A program made the position numbers and the translations under genes. Shown here in pieces: positions 15,092 through 24,645 of a stretch of DNA of 64,000 nt. The notes beneath the pieces were generated by a model, which was given only the letters and a program-made list of their open reading frames with translations, was not told the origin of the DNA and did no database searches. Origin of the DNA: Hymenobacter aquaticus (GTDB lineage: Bacteria; Bacteroidota; Bacteroidia; Cytophagales; Hymenobacteraceae); assembly GCF_004765605.1 (NCBI RefSeq), contig NZ_SRLC01000002.1:620001-684000 (forward strand). Direction: 5' to 3'. Position 1 is the stretch's first letter, and every line of letters begins with the position of its first letter.

Positions 15092-15745
15092 CTACTTCAC
15101 CAGGCCTTGGTTCACGGCGAACTTGATGAGGGCGGCGGTGTTTTTGGCCTGGGTTTTCTCGATGATGTTCTGGCGGTGGGTTTCGATGGTGCGCTTGCTG
15201 GTGAAGAGCTTGTCGGCAATTTCGGCGTTGGTCAGTCCCTCGGCAATGAGCTGCAGCACTTCCAGCTCCCGCCCCGACAGCTCGGCCGGGTGATGGTCGG
15301 GGCCGCCGTCCCAGGGCTTGCCGGTGTTCATCGTGAGCTTGCGCAGCAGCTCCAGGCCGATTTCGGTGCACAGAAAGGGCCGGCCCTGCGCCACCGTCCG
15401 GATGCCGTACACGATTTCCGCAATGGAGGCATTCTTCAGGACGTAGCCCGCAGCTCCCGCGTCCAGGGCCTGGGCCACGTACCGCTCGTGGTCGAGCATA
15501 GACAGCACCAGCACGCGCACCTCGGGGTACTGAGCCCGCAGAATCGGCAGCGCCGCGAAGCCGTCCAGCTCGGGCATGGTCAGGTCCAGCACGATGACGT
15601 CCGTGGGCGTGGTGGGCAGCAGATCGAGCAGCTGCTGGCCGGTGCCGGCTTCGCCTACCACGTCAAAGTCGGCCTCCGCAACGAGCATTGCCCGAATACC
15701 CTGCCGCAAAATAGTGTGGTCATCAGCCAGGATGATACGTGTCAT
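15092..15745 (-). CDS. LuxR/NarL-type response regulator (first of divergent pair)
   Basis: A 217-aa regulator. The receiver domain has DD at 8-9, phospho-acceptor D54 in VIVLDLTMPE, a switch Ser in VLSMLDHER and K in YVLKNAS. A C-terminal LuxR HTH follows (ELSGRELEVLQLIAEGLTNA, RTIETHRQNIIEKTQ). It is strikingly similar to the regulator at 16177, especially in the HTH, where residues from LQLIAEGLTNA to the C-terminus are nearly identical. No histidine kinase is adjacent. It is divergent from 16177 across a 431-bp gap, which could hold shared control sites. Confidence 0.93.
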   Translation of the reverse strand: MTRIILADDHTILRQGIRAMLVAEADFDVVGEAGTGQQLLDLLPTTPTDVIVLDLTMPELDGFAALPILRAQYPEVRVLVLSMLDHERYVAQALDAGAAGYVLKNASIAEIVYGIRTVAQGRPFLCTEIGLELLRKLTMNTGKPWDGGPDHHPAELSGRELEVLQLIAEGLTNAEIADKLFTSKRTIETHRQNIIEKTQAKNTAALIKFAVNQGLVK

Positions 15746-16176
15746 ACGACGAAAAAAATAGGTGGGCCGGAGGTAAAATATTAACAGCCAGTAGGGTGCG
15801 GTGTTTTTCGCCGCAAATGGGAACTAGGCAAAAATATATCTAATCGTAGGTATTACGACCGGATGGGGTTACCAAGGCTGAAAACGGAAAAAAGCCAGGT
15901 CCGTATTTATACGCATGAATAATGAAGAGTAGTCACAGGCGCCGCGCTTTAGAGGTATAAATACTGCTTTTAGTGCCCTGCTGCTGCTTTGCCTGCCCGG
16001 CGGCGTAATATTGCTGCCCAGCTGGCGGTTGGTCGGCAGGTTTTTCGGCGGGCCGGCGGAGGCGCCTGCCGAAGCCGGATACCTCCCCCCGGTGCTGGCT
16101 GCTAAAAGCAAGGGTTGCGCTGGCAACTGAAGGTGGGCCGGGTCGGAAAGCAGCGATTGAGCTAATAGTGTCTGTC
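15746..16176. other. Intergenic region between divergent response regulators
   Basis: No gene is supported in these 431 bp. There is an AT-richer part near 15820-15920 next to the start of the minus-strand regulator. Short open frames on the minus strand (for example 15869-16126) lack any recognisable protein features. A shared control region for the two divergent genes is plausible, but I see no convincing operator. Confidence 0.4.
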
Positions 16177-16827
16177 ATGATTCGAATAATTCTTACCGAT
16201 GACCATGCCATCATCCGCGACGGAGTCCGCTCGTTGCTGCGCGATGAGCCTGAGCTGGACGTGGTAGGGGAAGCCGGCAACGGCGAAGAACTTCTGGCCC
16301 TGCTACCCGGCACGCCAGCCGACGTAGTGCTGCTGGATCTGACGATGCCGGGTAAAGATGGGTTTGCTACCCTGAACACGCTACGCGAACAATACCCGCA
16401 GATCCGGGTGCTGATTTTGTCCATGCTCGACCACGAGCGGTATGTGGCCCAGGCCCTGGATGCGGGGGCCACGGGCTACGTCCTGAAGAACACCAGCCGC
16501 AGTGAGCTGGTATATGCCCTGCATCGGGTAGCGGCCGGGCATCACTTCTTGTGCACCGCCATTTCCATGGGGCTCCTGCGCAAGTTTCAGGCTCCTGAGT
16601 TGCCCGTGGGGGAAAGCGCCCGGGCTACCAGCTCGCTGTCGAAGCGGGAGCTGGAAGTGTTGCAGCTGATTGCCGAGGGACTGACCAACGCCGAAATTGC
16701 CGACAAGCTCTTCACCAGCAAGCGCACCATCGAAACCCACCGCCAGAACATCATCGAGAAAACCCAGGCCAAAAACACCGCCGCCCTCATCAAGTTCGCC
16801 GTGAGCAGCGGCTTGCTGCCTGAGTAA
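16177..16827 (+). CDS. LuxR/NarL-type response regulator (second of divergent pair)
   Basis: A 216-aa regulator from the ATG at 16177 (MIRIILTDDHAIIRDG); a GTG 9 bp upstream is possible but less typical. The receiver has DD at 8-9, phospho-acceptor D54 in VVLLDLTMPG, and the same VLSMLDHERYVAQALDAGA block as the divergent paralogue. The LuxR HTH (SKRELEVLQLIAEGLTNA) is nearly identical to that paralogue, so DNA targets may overlap while the inputs differ. No kinase gene is nearby. It ends at a strong bidirectional terminator shared with the giant T9SS gene. Confidence 0.93.
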   Translation: MIRIILTDDHAIIRDGVRSLLRDEPELDVVGEAGNGEELLALLPGTPADVVLLDLTMPGKDGFATLNTLREQYPQIRVLILSMLDHERYVAQALDAGATGYVLKNTSRSELVYALHRVAAGHHFLCTAISMGLLRKFQAPELPVGESARATSSLSKRELEVLQLIAEGLTNAEIADKLFTSKRTIETHRQNIIEKTQAKNTAALIKFAVSSGLLPE

Positions 16828-16853
16828 CTGGCCGGCTACCGCGCAGAAGGCAT

Positions 16854-16888
16854 AAAAAAAGCCCCCTGAAAACTCAGGGGGCTTTTTT
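16854..16888. terminator. Bidirectional rho-independent terminator
   Basis: AAAAAAGCCCCCTGA (16855-16869) pairs perfectly with TCAGGGGGCTTTTTT (16874-16888) around a 4-nt loop. It serves the regulator (+) and the giant gene (-) that converge here. Confidence 0.92.
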
Positions 16889-16904
16889 GTGCTAGCGACG
16901 CCGC

Positions 16905-19900
16905 TTATTCAATAATGAGGCGCTTGGTAATGGTGCCGGCTTCCGTGCTCAGGCGCAGCAAGTACACGCCCACGGGCAGCTCTTGCAGCGACAACGCGTG
17001 GGCCGTAGCGCCCAGCGCGGGTAGCACTTCCTTCCGCACCTCACGCCCAACGGCATCGAGCATGCTCACCGTCACGGGCTTGCGGCCCAGCGCGGCGGGA
17101 AGCTCAATCCAGGCCGTTTTGCGGGCTGGGTTGGGGTAGAGCGTAACGCTGGCGGCCAGGGCATTGCTGCCCACGCCCAGCGGACGTACTGCTCCGAAGC
17201 TCAGCGAGAACCGGTCCGTAATCAGGGCGGCGTTGCTGGCCGAGAACGTGTAGCTGGACTGCTGCTGCAGGTCGATCTGCTGGCCGGTTACGGCGTCACG
17301 CAGATAAATCGACGTGGTACCGAAGTTAGCCAACGACGCGGCTTGCAGCGTGTAGGTGCCCGTTACGGGTACACCCACGGTCAGCGGTACCAGCGTGCTG
17401 GTGGTCAGCAGGGGCAGACCGTTCACGGCCAGGCCTTTGCCCACGGCCACCGAAGCCAGGTTCAGGCCGGTGGTGTTGGGCAGCTTCTCGGCGTCGTAGT
17501 GGTCGTCGAGCCCCGCCGTGGCGCCTTCTTCGAAGTATACGTAGGCAGGGTCATGCACACCCTGGGCACTCACCAGATCCAGCTGCAGCGCGGGCCGGGT
17601 ATCGGCGGCGGGGCGGTTGAACACGGGGGAGTCGTAGGACGTGGACCGCCAGGCATCCTGGAAGTTGAAGGAGGCAACCGGCTGATTTACCCGCAGGAAG
17701 AAGCCAGCCATGGCGGGCACCGTGCCGTTGGGCAGCGTGCCGAAGCCGTTCTGGTAGAACTGGTAAATACCGCCGTACTGCGTGCTCGACTTATAGACGT
17801 AGATGGCATCAATTACGCCGGCCGGCAAGTTGGTCCGGGCCTTGTTCCAGTCCAGGGGCGCCGGATACGGGTTGCCCAGCAAGTGCCAGCCCGAATTGGC
17901 TTCGGTCCCAAACGAGAGGCTGCCTACTGGTACAGTGCCCGAGTTGAGCGTGCCAATCAGGTCTACTTTCTCGCTGGCGGCAATGTTGACCGTGTAGCCG
18001 CGGCCCCGCACCAGATTGTCGCCGAGCGAGCTGGGCGAGAAGTAGCCGTAGTCGAAGTTCTGCGTCGTGGCATTGGTGCCCACGATGCGCGCTTGGTCAT
18101 AGCCGTACACGGTGGGGAAGGGGTTCACCGTGTTGCCCTGGGTGTTATAGTCCGGGTTGACGACGGGGGAGAAACCGCTGGTCGTCAGATCGGCTACCGT
18201 GGTGGTCTGCACCGGCGAGCTGTAGTGGCGGTAGCCCAGGCCCGTGTTCCGGCTGGGGTCGATATACCGCTGCATCGTGGCCTGACCAATAACGGTTGCC
18301 CCATTGTTGTTGATTACCATGGCCGTACCCGTCGCGTCTGACTCCAGCGTGAAAGGATTGCCATTGGTGTTGAAGTTGCCGTTGAGGGTGAGCACCCGCT
18401 GCACGGCCGCACCGGCCGAGGTAGCCAGCAAGGCCCCGTTGGCCTCAATGGTCAGGTTCCAGAAGCGGGTGGTACCGCTGCCCGCAATACTAATCAACGC
18501 TGTGCTACCCAGGTTCACCGTGCCGCCCGTGGGCTGGAAGGTGCCGTTGTTGCTCAGGTTACCTGCCAGCACTAGCGTACCGCTGGTCTGGGTCAGCCTT
18601 GCGCCGCTGTTGATGGTCAGGTTGCGAGCGTTGGCCGTGGCCGTGGTGAGAGATGGAAAGCGGCCACCGCTGGGCGAAGTCGGAATGGTCGCATCGACGC
18701 TCGTGGTCGGCACACCGGAGGTCCAGTTGACCGCCGTGAACCAGTCGCTCGAATTGCTTCCGGTCCAGGTGGTAGCCGTCACGACCGGCACCGCAATGAC
18801 CAGGCTGTAAGAGCGTGATCCGCTGAAGGGGCCCGGCGCTGCCGAGTTGTCGGTCGCCGTCACGGTGAAATTGAACGTGCCGTTGACGATGGGCGTGCCC
18901 GCAAGCGTGCCACCGGTCGTCAAGGTCAGACCCGTCGGCAATGCGCCGGCGGTAACGGCAAACGAGTAGGGGGCCGTGCCACCCGAGGCTGTCAGCGTCT
19001 GGCTGTAGCCCGTGCCCTGCGTACCGCTGGGTAGCGTGGCCGGATTCACCGCAATAGTCGGCGCCTGGAAGGTAACCGAGTAGGCTGGAGCGGCGGTGTT
19101 GCCGTTGCCAGCTTGGTCCTGGGACACGTTGGCCGGTACGTTCACCGTTACGGTGCCATTGGCCGAGGGCGTCACGTTGAACGAGTAGTTCGCGCCCGAG
19201 CCCGAGAAGCCCGAAATCGTGCCCCCCGTTACCGTTACATCCCCCGTCACAAAGCCCGTCACGCTTTCCGAGAAGGTTACGCTCACCGGAATCGGAGACG
19301 TTGAGGTGGGGTTGCTGGCCGAGGAGCTGATAGCTACTGCGGGGCGGACGGAATCCACCGTGAAGGTGTTCGTGTTCGAGTTGGCACTCACGGCTTGGCC
19401 ACTGAGCTGGGCCGTGGCGTACACCGTGTGCGAGCCTTGGCTCAGGGCCGAGGGCTGGGCGATGCTCCAGTTGCCGCTGCCGTTGGCCGTGGTGGTGCTG
19501 GGCAGCGCCACGCCGTCCACGTACACCTGCACGGTCGAGTTGGCCGGGGCCGTACCGCCGTAGGTGGGCGTGCTGGTGCTGACAAAGCTGCCGTTGGCCG
19601 GCACAACTACCACTGGGGCCGCTGTAACGGTCTGGCTGTAGATAAAGCTGAAGGGGGTAGCGGCGGTGTTGCCGTTGCCAGCTTGGTCTTGGGCCACGTT
19701 AGCCGGTACGTTCACCGTCACGGTGCCGTTGGCCGAGGGCGTCACGTTGAACGAGTAGTTCAGGCCCGAGCCGGCGAAGTTGGAGATGGTGCCGTTGCTG
19801 ACGCTTACAGCCCCGGCTACGAAGCCCGTCACGCTTTCCGAGAAGCTCACCGAGAAAAGAACGGGCGAGGTGCTCGTAGTGGCGCCATTCGTGAGGCCCG

Positions 19901-22900
19901 AAGCACTGAGCACTACAGTGGGCGGGAAGGTATCGACGGTAAAGGTGTTCGTGTTGGAGTTGACACTCACGGCCAGACCGCTGAGCTGGGCGGTGGCATA
20001 CACCGTGTGGCTGCCCTGGGTCAGAGGTGTCGGCTGGATCAAGCCCCAGATGCCGCTGCTATTGGTCGTCGTCGTGCCAACGGCCGAGCCATCGACGTAC
20101 ACGGTGACCGTTGAGCTGGCAGCTGCCGTGCCGCCGTAAATCGGGCGGTTATTGTTTACTAGGCTGCCGTTCGCCGGTTCCGCTACTACAGGCGCAGGCG
20201 TTACCGGCTGCGAATAGATAAAGGTGAACTGGGTAGCAGCGGTGTTGCCATTGCCGGCCGCATCCACGGCCACGTTAGCCGGTACGTCTACCGTCAGCGT
20301 GCCATTGGCCGAGGGCGTCACGTTGAAGGTATAGGTCGCACCCGAACCCGCGAAGCCCGAAATCGTGCCGTTGCTGACGCTTACATCCCCGGCCACGAAG
20401 CCCGTCACGCTTTCCGTGAAGGTCACCGTGAAAGGTAGGGGCGAAGTCGAGGTCGTCGTGCCGGAAGCCCCCGCCGAGGAGCTGATGGCTACTGCGGGGC
20501 GGACGGAATCAACGATGAAGGTGTTCGTGTTCGAGTTGGCACTGACGGCCTGGCCGTTGAGTTGAGCTGTGGCATACACCGTGTGCGAGCCTTGGGCCAG
20601 GGCCGTAGGCTGCGTGAAGGTCCAGCTGCCACCAGCCGAGGCCGTAGTGGTGCCGATGCTGATGCCATCCACGTACACCGTTACCGTGGCCGTGGCCACG
20701 GCCGTGCCGGAGTAAGCCGGCGTGGCGGTGTTGAGCAGGCTGCCATTGGCCGGCGCCGTTACGACTGGCGTAGCCGTAACCGTCTGCGAGTAAATAATAG
20801 AGAATTGGGTGGCGGCGGTGTTGCCGTTGCCGGCCGCATCCTGGGCTACGTTAGCCGGTACGTTCACCGTCACGGTGCCGTTGGCCGAGGGCGTCACGTT
20901 GAAGGTAAACGTGGCGCCGGGGCTCGTGCCCGAGAAGCCCGAAATCGTGCCCCCCGTTACCGTGATATCCCCGGTCACGAAGCCCGTCACGTTTTCCGAG
21001 AAGGTTACCGAGAAGGGAATCGGCGAGGTGCCGGTCGTGCTACCGTTAGCCCCGGCCGAGGAGCTGATAGCCACTGCGGGGCGGACGGAATCAACCGTGA
21101 AGGTATTCGTGTTCGAGTTGGCACTCACAGCCTGACCGTTGCTCTGGGCCGTGGCGTACACCGTGTGCGAGCCTTGGCTCAGGGCCGTGGGCTGGGCGAT
21201 GCTCCAGTTGCCGCTGCCATTGGCCGTGGTGGTGCTGGGCAGCGCCACGCCGTCCACGTACACCTGCACCGTCGAGTTGGCCGGGGCCGTGCCGCCGTAG
21301 GTGGGCGTGCTGGTGCTCACCAGGCTGCCGTTGGCGGGTACAGTTACCACCGGGACGGCCGTCACCAGCTGCTGGTAGACGATGCTGAACTGGGTAGCGG
21401 CACTATTGCCCGTATTGTTAGCATCTACAGCCACGTTGGCCGGTACGTTCACCGTCACGGTGCCGTTGGCTGACGGAGTTACGTTGAAGGTGTAGGTCGT
21501 GCCCGAGCCCGTGAAGCCCGAAATCGTACCGCCCGTTACCGTCACGTCGCCCGCCACAAAGCCGGTTACGCTGGCCGAGAACGTCACCGTCACCGGGATA
21601 GGCGAGGTGTTGGTCGGGCTGGTGGCCGTGCTGCTGATAGTAGCCGTCAGGGCCGGGGCCGTCACGCTGAACGCGGCCGAGGTGAAGGCATCGTACGTGG
21701 GGATGTTGTTAGGCTGAATACTGCCTACGAACACGTCGTTCACAAACACGTTCAGCCGCTGGTCGCGTGCGGTGTAGTTGCGCTGGATGGCTTGGAAGCC
21801 GACCTGGTAGCTGCCCGTGGGCACGGCCAGGTTTTGCGACGCGCTGGCGTTGTTGTCGCCGTTCGTGCTTTGCAGCAGCAGCACCGCATCACCCGAAAAG
21901 GCCGTCGAGCCGAATGCGCTGTTGTTGCGCGAAACGCCGGAGAAAGCCCCGCCAAAGGTCCAGGGGGAAGCTACTACACCTTGGGACTGATACAGGAAGC
22001 TGCTCGCCCCCACGTTGTTGCTTTCAAAGCTGCCGTTTTGCAGGGCATTGGCCACGGGGCTGCCGCCGCTGAACACCTGTACTACGTCCACGAAGGCCGT
22101 TACATCACTGTTGCCGCTGGCGCTGCCCGCGGCCTGAATGCGCAGGGTGGGCGCCGCCGCGAAGCTCTTGGTGATAGTGTAAGTTTCGCCCAGCGTGTAG
22201 GGCACGTTGGTGACCGTGGGCGAAATGCCCGCGCTATTCTGCACGTTCAGCGTCAGAGTTCCGTTGCCAGTGCCGGTGTTCACCACTACGGTGTAGCTAG
22301 CACCCGAACCGGATACGGAGCTCACGCTGGCGCCCGTGGAGCTGGTCACCGAGAAATTGCTGGTCGTCAGGCCCGATACGTTACCCGAGAAAACCACCCG
22401 GTAGCTTACCTGAGTCGTGGCCGTCGGCGAAGGCAGCAGGCGCGTTATCGATACGACCGTGGCCGTGGGGGCCGTGTAGGTGATGCTGAATTGGGTGGCG
22501 GCGGTGTTGAAGTTGCCGGCCGCGTCTTGGGCCACGTTGGCCGGCACGTTCACCGTTACCGTACCATTAGCCGTGGGCGTCACGTTGAAGGAGTAGGACG
22601 CCCCCGAGCCGGTGAAGCCCGAAATCGTGCCGTTGCCGACCGTTACATCCCCCTGCACGAAGCCAGTTACTGGCTCCGAGAAGGTCACCGTCACCGGAAT
22701 GGGCGAGGTGCTGGTCGGGCTGGTGGCCGTGCTGCTGATGGCGACGTTCGGCTGGGTAGTGTCGACCACAAAGGAGTTGGTGTTCGAGTTGGCGCTCTGG
22801 GCCGAGCCGTTGATGCTGGCCCGCGCAAACACCGTGTGGCTGCCCTGGGTCAGGGCCGTGGGTTGGGTCAGCGAGAAGGTGCCGCCGGCCGTGGCCGTGG

Positions 22901-24350
22901 TGGTGCCAATAGCCGAGCCATCCACGTATACCGTGACCGTGCTGTTGGCCGTAGCCGTGCCGGAGTAAGCCGGTGTGGTCGTGGCCAGCAGGCTGCCGTT
23001 GGCGGGCGCCGTTACCACGGGAGCATTTGGGGGGGTAGTAAAGCTTACCACGCTGCCGTAGCTGGTGCCCACCGAGTTGATGGCATAGGCTCGCACGTAA
23101 TACGTAGTGCCTGCCGTCAGTCCGCCGATGGTTTCGGAGAAAGTACCCGTGCCCGTGCCGTTGGTATCCTTCGTGTCGCTGGTAGTCGGGGTGGTGTTGG
23201 TGGTGCTGTATACCACGCCGCGCTCCGTGACGGTAGCGCCGCCATCGGCCGTTACGTTACCGCCCAGGATGGCGCTGGTGGAGGTGATGCTGGCCGCCGC
23301 AGTTGTGGTTACCGTCGGGGCGCTGGCGGCTACGGAGTTGTTGCCTATGCCGTTGAAGCTGTAGACTCCACCCGCCACGACCGTACTGATGTACGTGCCG
23401 GTCAGGGTGAAGCGGGAAATACCCGTGTTGCCGGTGTTCGCGCCGTCGCCGACGTAGATAACGCTGTTGGGAACATCAACCCGCAACGATTGAGGGTTGT
23501 TGAACGTGGTGGCCGAGTTGCCCGAGGCCAATACTGTCACACCCGTCCCGTCGAGGTTGGCCGAAACAAGCCGGTCGTCAGCAGCCGTGCCGCTGCTTTG
23601 CACCCAGTAGAGCTTGTTGCCCACTACCTGCAGCCCGTTGATGCTAATCCCGGCTACGCCCGCTACGATAGTGTTGAGGTACGTGCCAGACAGAGTGAAG
23701 CGGGAAATACCCGTGTTGCCGGTGTTCGCGCCGTCGCCGACGTAGATAACGTTATTGGCCGCATCCACCCACAACGATTGAGGGTTGTTGAACGTCGTGG
23801 CCGAATTGTCCGAAATCAGGGTTGTCCTGTTCGTGCCATCAAGGTTGGCTGAAGCAACCTGGTCGAGCGCGGCCGTGCCGCTGCTTTGCACCCAGTAAAT
23901 CTTGTTGCCTACTACCTGCACGGCATTGATACCAGCACCAGACGTACCCGGCACAATGGTGCTGAGCAGCGTGCCCGTCAGGCTGAAGGTGCGAATGCCG
24001 GTAGTAGCGGTAGTCGCGCCATCACCGACGTAAATAATGTTGTTGGCCGCATCCACCCACAGCGCGTTGGGGTTGTCGAAGTTGCTCGCCCCGGAGGCCA
24101 GCGCAGTCTGGCCCGTGCCGTCCAGGTTAGCCGACGCAAGCCGGTCGTCGGCAGCCGTGCCGCTGCTCTGCACCCAGTAGATCTTGTTGGCCGTCGTTTG
24201 GGCTTGCGCGCCACTGGTGGCCAGCAACAGCAGCAGGAAGGCCAGAAGCCGGCCCGCATATGCCTGGCCGGCTGTACGCCAGCGGCCAGGCTCTCCCACG
24301 TCGGAGGGGAGCATCGCTCGGCGAATGATAGAGAGAAAAGGTAAACTCAT
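16905..24350 (-). CDS. Giant modular T9SS-exported surface protein (2481 aa)
   Basis: A secreted multi-domain protein, probably surface-displayed. It starts with an unusually long N-terminal segment before a signal peptide core (LLAFLLLLLATSGAQAQ, ending ~51). Residues ~52-345 hold YWTD/NHL-like repeats (NKIYWVQSSGTA, NVIYVGDGANTGNTGI), suggesting a beta-propeller. A Fn3-like domain lies at ~350-440. About eleven alternating Ig-like modules at ~440-1760 are interrupted at ~730-887 by a jelly-roll-like segment (NGSFESNNVG...). A putative-Ig (He_PIG-like) module is at ~1766-1853. A ~600-residue C-terminal region paralogous to the protein at 2-1633 ends in a type A T9SS sorting domain (TLYPNPARKT to KRLIIE). 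No enzyme domain is evident; adhesion is inferred. Monocistronic. Confidence 0.92.
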   Translation of the reverse strand: MSLPFLSIIRRAMLPSDVGEPGRWRTAGQAYAGRLLAFLLLLLATSGAQAQTTANKIYWVQSSGTAADDRLASANLDGTGQTALASGASNFDNPNALWVDAANNIIYVGDGATTATTGIRTFSLTGTLLSTIVPGTSGAGINAVQVVGNKIYWVQSSGTAALDQVASANLDGTNRTTLISDNSATTFNNPQSLWVDAANNVIYVGDGANTGNTGISRFTLSGTYLNTIVAGVAGISINGLQVVGNKLYWVQSSGTAADDRLVSANLDGTGVTVLASGNSATTFNNPQSLRVDVPNSVIYVGDGANTGNTGISRFTLTGTYISTVVAGGVYSFNGIGNNSVAASAPTVTTTAAASITSTSAILGGNVTADGGATVTERGVVYSTTNTTPTTSDTKDTNGTGTGTFSETIGGLTAGTTYYVRAYAINSVGTSYGSVVSFTTPPNAPVVTAPANGSLLATTTPAYSGTATANSTVTVYVDGSAIGTTTATAGGTFSLTQPTALTQGSHTVFARASINGSAQSANSNTNSFVVDTTQPNVAISSTATSPTSTSPIPVTVTFSEPVTGFVQGDVTVGNGTISGFTGSGASYSFNVTPTANGTVTVNVPANVAQDAAGNFNTAATQFSITYTAPTATVVSITRLLPSPTATTQVSYRVVFSGNVSGLTTSNFSVTSSTGASVSSVSGSGASYTVVVNTGTGNGTLTLNVQNSAGISPTVTNVPYTLGETYTITKSFAAAPTLRIQAAGSASGNSDVTAFVDVVQVFSGGSPVANALQNGSFESNNVGASSFLYQSQGVVASPWTFGGAFSGVSRNNSAFGSTAFSGDAVLLLQSTNGDNNASASQNLAVPTGSYQVGFQAIQRNYTARDQRLNVFVNDVFVGSIQPNNIPTYDAFTSAAFSVTAPALTATISSTATSPTNTSPIPVTVTFSASVTGFVAGDVTVTGGTISGFTGSGTTYTFNVTPSANGTVTVNVPANVAVDANNTGNSAATQFSIVYQQLVTAVPVVTVPANGSLVSTSTPTYGGTAPANSTVQVYVDGVALPSTTTANGSGNWSIAQPTALSQGSHTVYATAQSNGQAVSANSNTNTFTVDSVRPAVAISSSAGANGSTTGTSPIPFSVTFSENVTGFVTGDITVTGGTISGFSGTSPGATFTFNVTPSANGTVTVNVPANVAQDAAGNGNTAATQFSIIYSQTVTATPVVTAPANGSLLNTATPAYSGTAVATATVTVYVDGISIGTTTASAGGSWTFTQPTALAQGSHTVYATAQLNGQAVSANSNTNTFIVDSVRPAVAISSSAGASGTTTSTSPLPFTVTFTESVTGFVAGDVSVSNGTISGFAGSGATYTFNVTPSANGTLTVDVPANVAVDAAGNGNTAATQFTFIYSQPVTPAPVVAEPANGSLVNNNRPIYGGTAAASSTVTVYVDGSAVGTTTTNSSGIWGLIQPTPLTQGSHTVYATAQLSGLAVSVNSNTNTFTVDTFPPTVVLSASGLTNGATTSTSPVLFSVSFSESVTGFVAGAVSVSNGTISNFAGSGLNYSFNVTPSANGTVTVNVPANVAQDQAGNGNTAATPFSFIYSQTVTAAPVVVVPANGSFVSTSTPTYGGTAPANSTVQVYVDGVALPSTTTANGSGNWSIAQPSALSQGSHTVYATAQLSGQAVSANSNTNTFTVDSVRPAVAISSSASNPTSTSPIPVSVTFSESVTGFVTGDVTVTGGTISGFSGSGANYSFNVTPSANGTVTVNVPANVSQDQAGNGNTAAPAYSVTFQAPTIAVNPATLPSGTQGTGYSQTLTASGGTAPYSFAVTAGALPTGLTLTTGGTLAGTPIVNGTFNFTVTATDNSAAPGPFSGSRSYSLVIAVPVVTATTWTGSNSSDWFTAVNWTSGVPTTSVDATIPTSPSGGRFPSLTTATANARNLTINSGARLTQTSGTLVLAGNLSNNGTFQPTGGTVNLGSTALISIAGSGTTRFWNLTIEANGALLATSAGAAVQRVLTLNGNFNTNGNPFTLESDATGTAMVINNNGATVIGQATMQRYIDPSRNTGLGYRHYSSPVQTTTVADLTTSGFSPVVNPDYNTQGNTVNPFPTVYGYDQARIVGTNATTQNFDYGYFSPSSLGDNLVRGRGYTVNIAASEKVDLIGTLNSGTVPVGSLSFGTEANSGWHLLGNPYPAPLDWNKARTNLPAGVIDAIYVYKSSTQYGGIYQFYQNGFGTLPNGTVPAMAGFFLRVNQPVASFNFQDAWRSTSYDSPVFNRPAADTRPALQLDLVSAQGVHDPAYVYFEEGATAGLDDHYDAEKLPNTTGLNLASVAVGKGLAVNGLPLLTTSTLVPLTVGVPVTGTYTLQAASLANFGTTSIYLRDAVTGQQIDLQQQSSYTFSASNAALITDRFSLSFGAVRPLGVGSNALAASVTLYPNPARKTAWIELPAALGRKPVTVSMLDAVGREVRKEVLPALGATAHALSLQELPVGVYLLRLSTEAGTITKRLIIE
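19070..23030 (-). repeat. Intragenic Ig-module repeats of the giant T9SS gene
   Basis: Two alternating module types of ~80 codons each. One contains TSPIPVTVTFSE-VTGF and GTISGF (six copies). The other contains APANGSL-TPTYGGT and GSHTVYATAQ (five copies). Some copies are almost identical at DNA level, for example the segments around 19440-19560 and 21170-21300. Such tracts readily change copy number by recombination and are hard to assemble. Confidence 0.8.
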
Positions 24351-24541
24351 GGGTTGTAGGAAAAAGTGTAGTGATGCAGTAGTGAGCGAAAAGGTGTTCG
24401 GCCTACGCGCTTAGGGGAAAGCAGCTGGCAGTAGAGGAGACAAACCGGACCAAGCGCTGACAGCCCCAAGCGGGTGGCGCGTGCAGGCGAAAGGGAAATA
24501 TCGGGTATGTATAATGTATCCGGTACTGAATAAACAGGGAA

Positions 24542-24572
24542 GCACTGCCCCGCTTTTTCAAGCCGGGCAGTG
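24542..24572 (-). terminator. Possible terminator after the tail-collar pair
   Basis: An inverted repeat GCACTGCCC/GGGCAGTGC with a 13-nt loop lies ~75 bp past the end of the minus-strand collar gene. It lacks a clear T tract, so termination is uncertain. The rest of 24351-24645 shows no gene. Confidence 0.35.
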
Positions 24573-24645
24573 CCTCTGGTGCATTGAGGGTAATGGAAAG
24601 CAGGCCTGCCGCGCTCCTGCGCGCCGCCACCTGCCTCCCGGCTGG

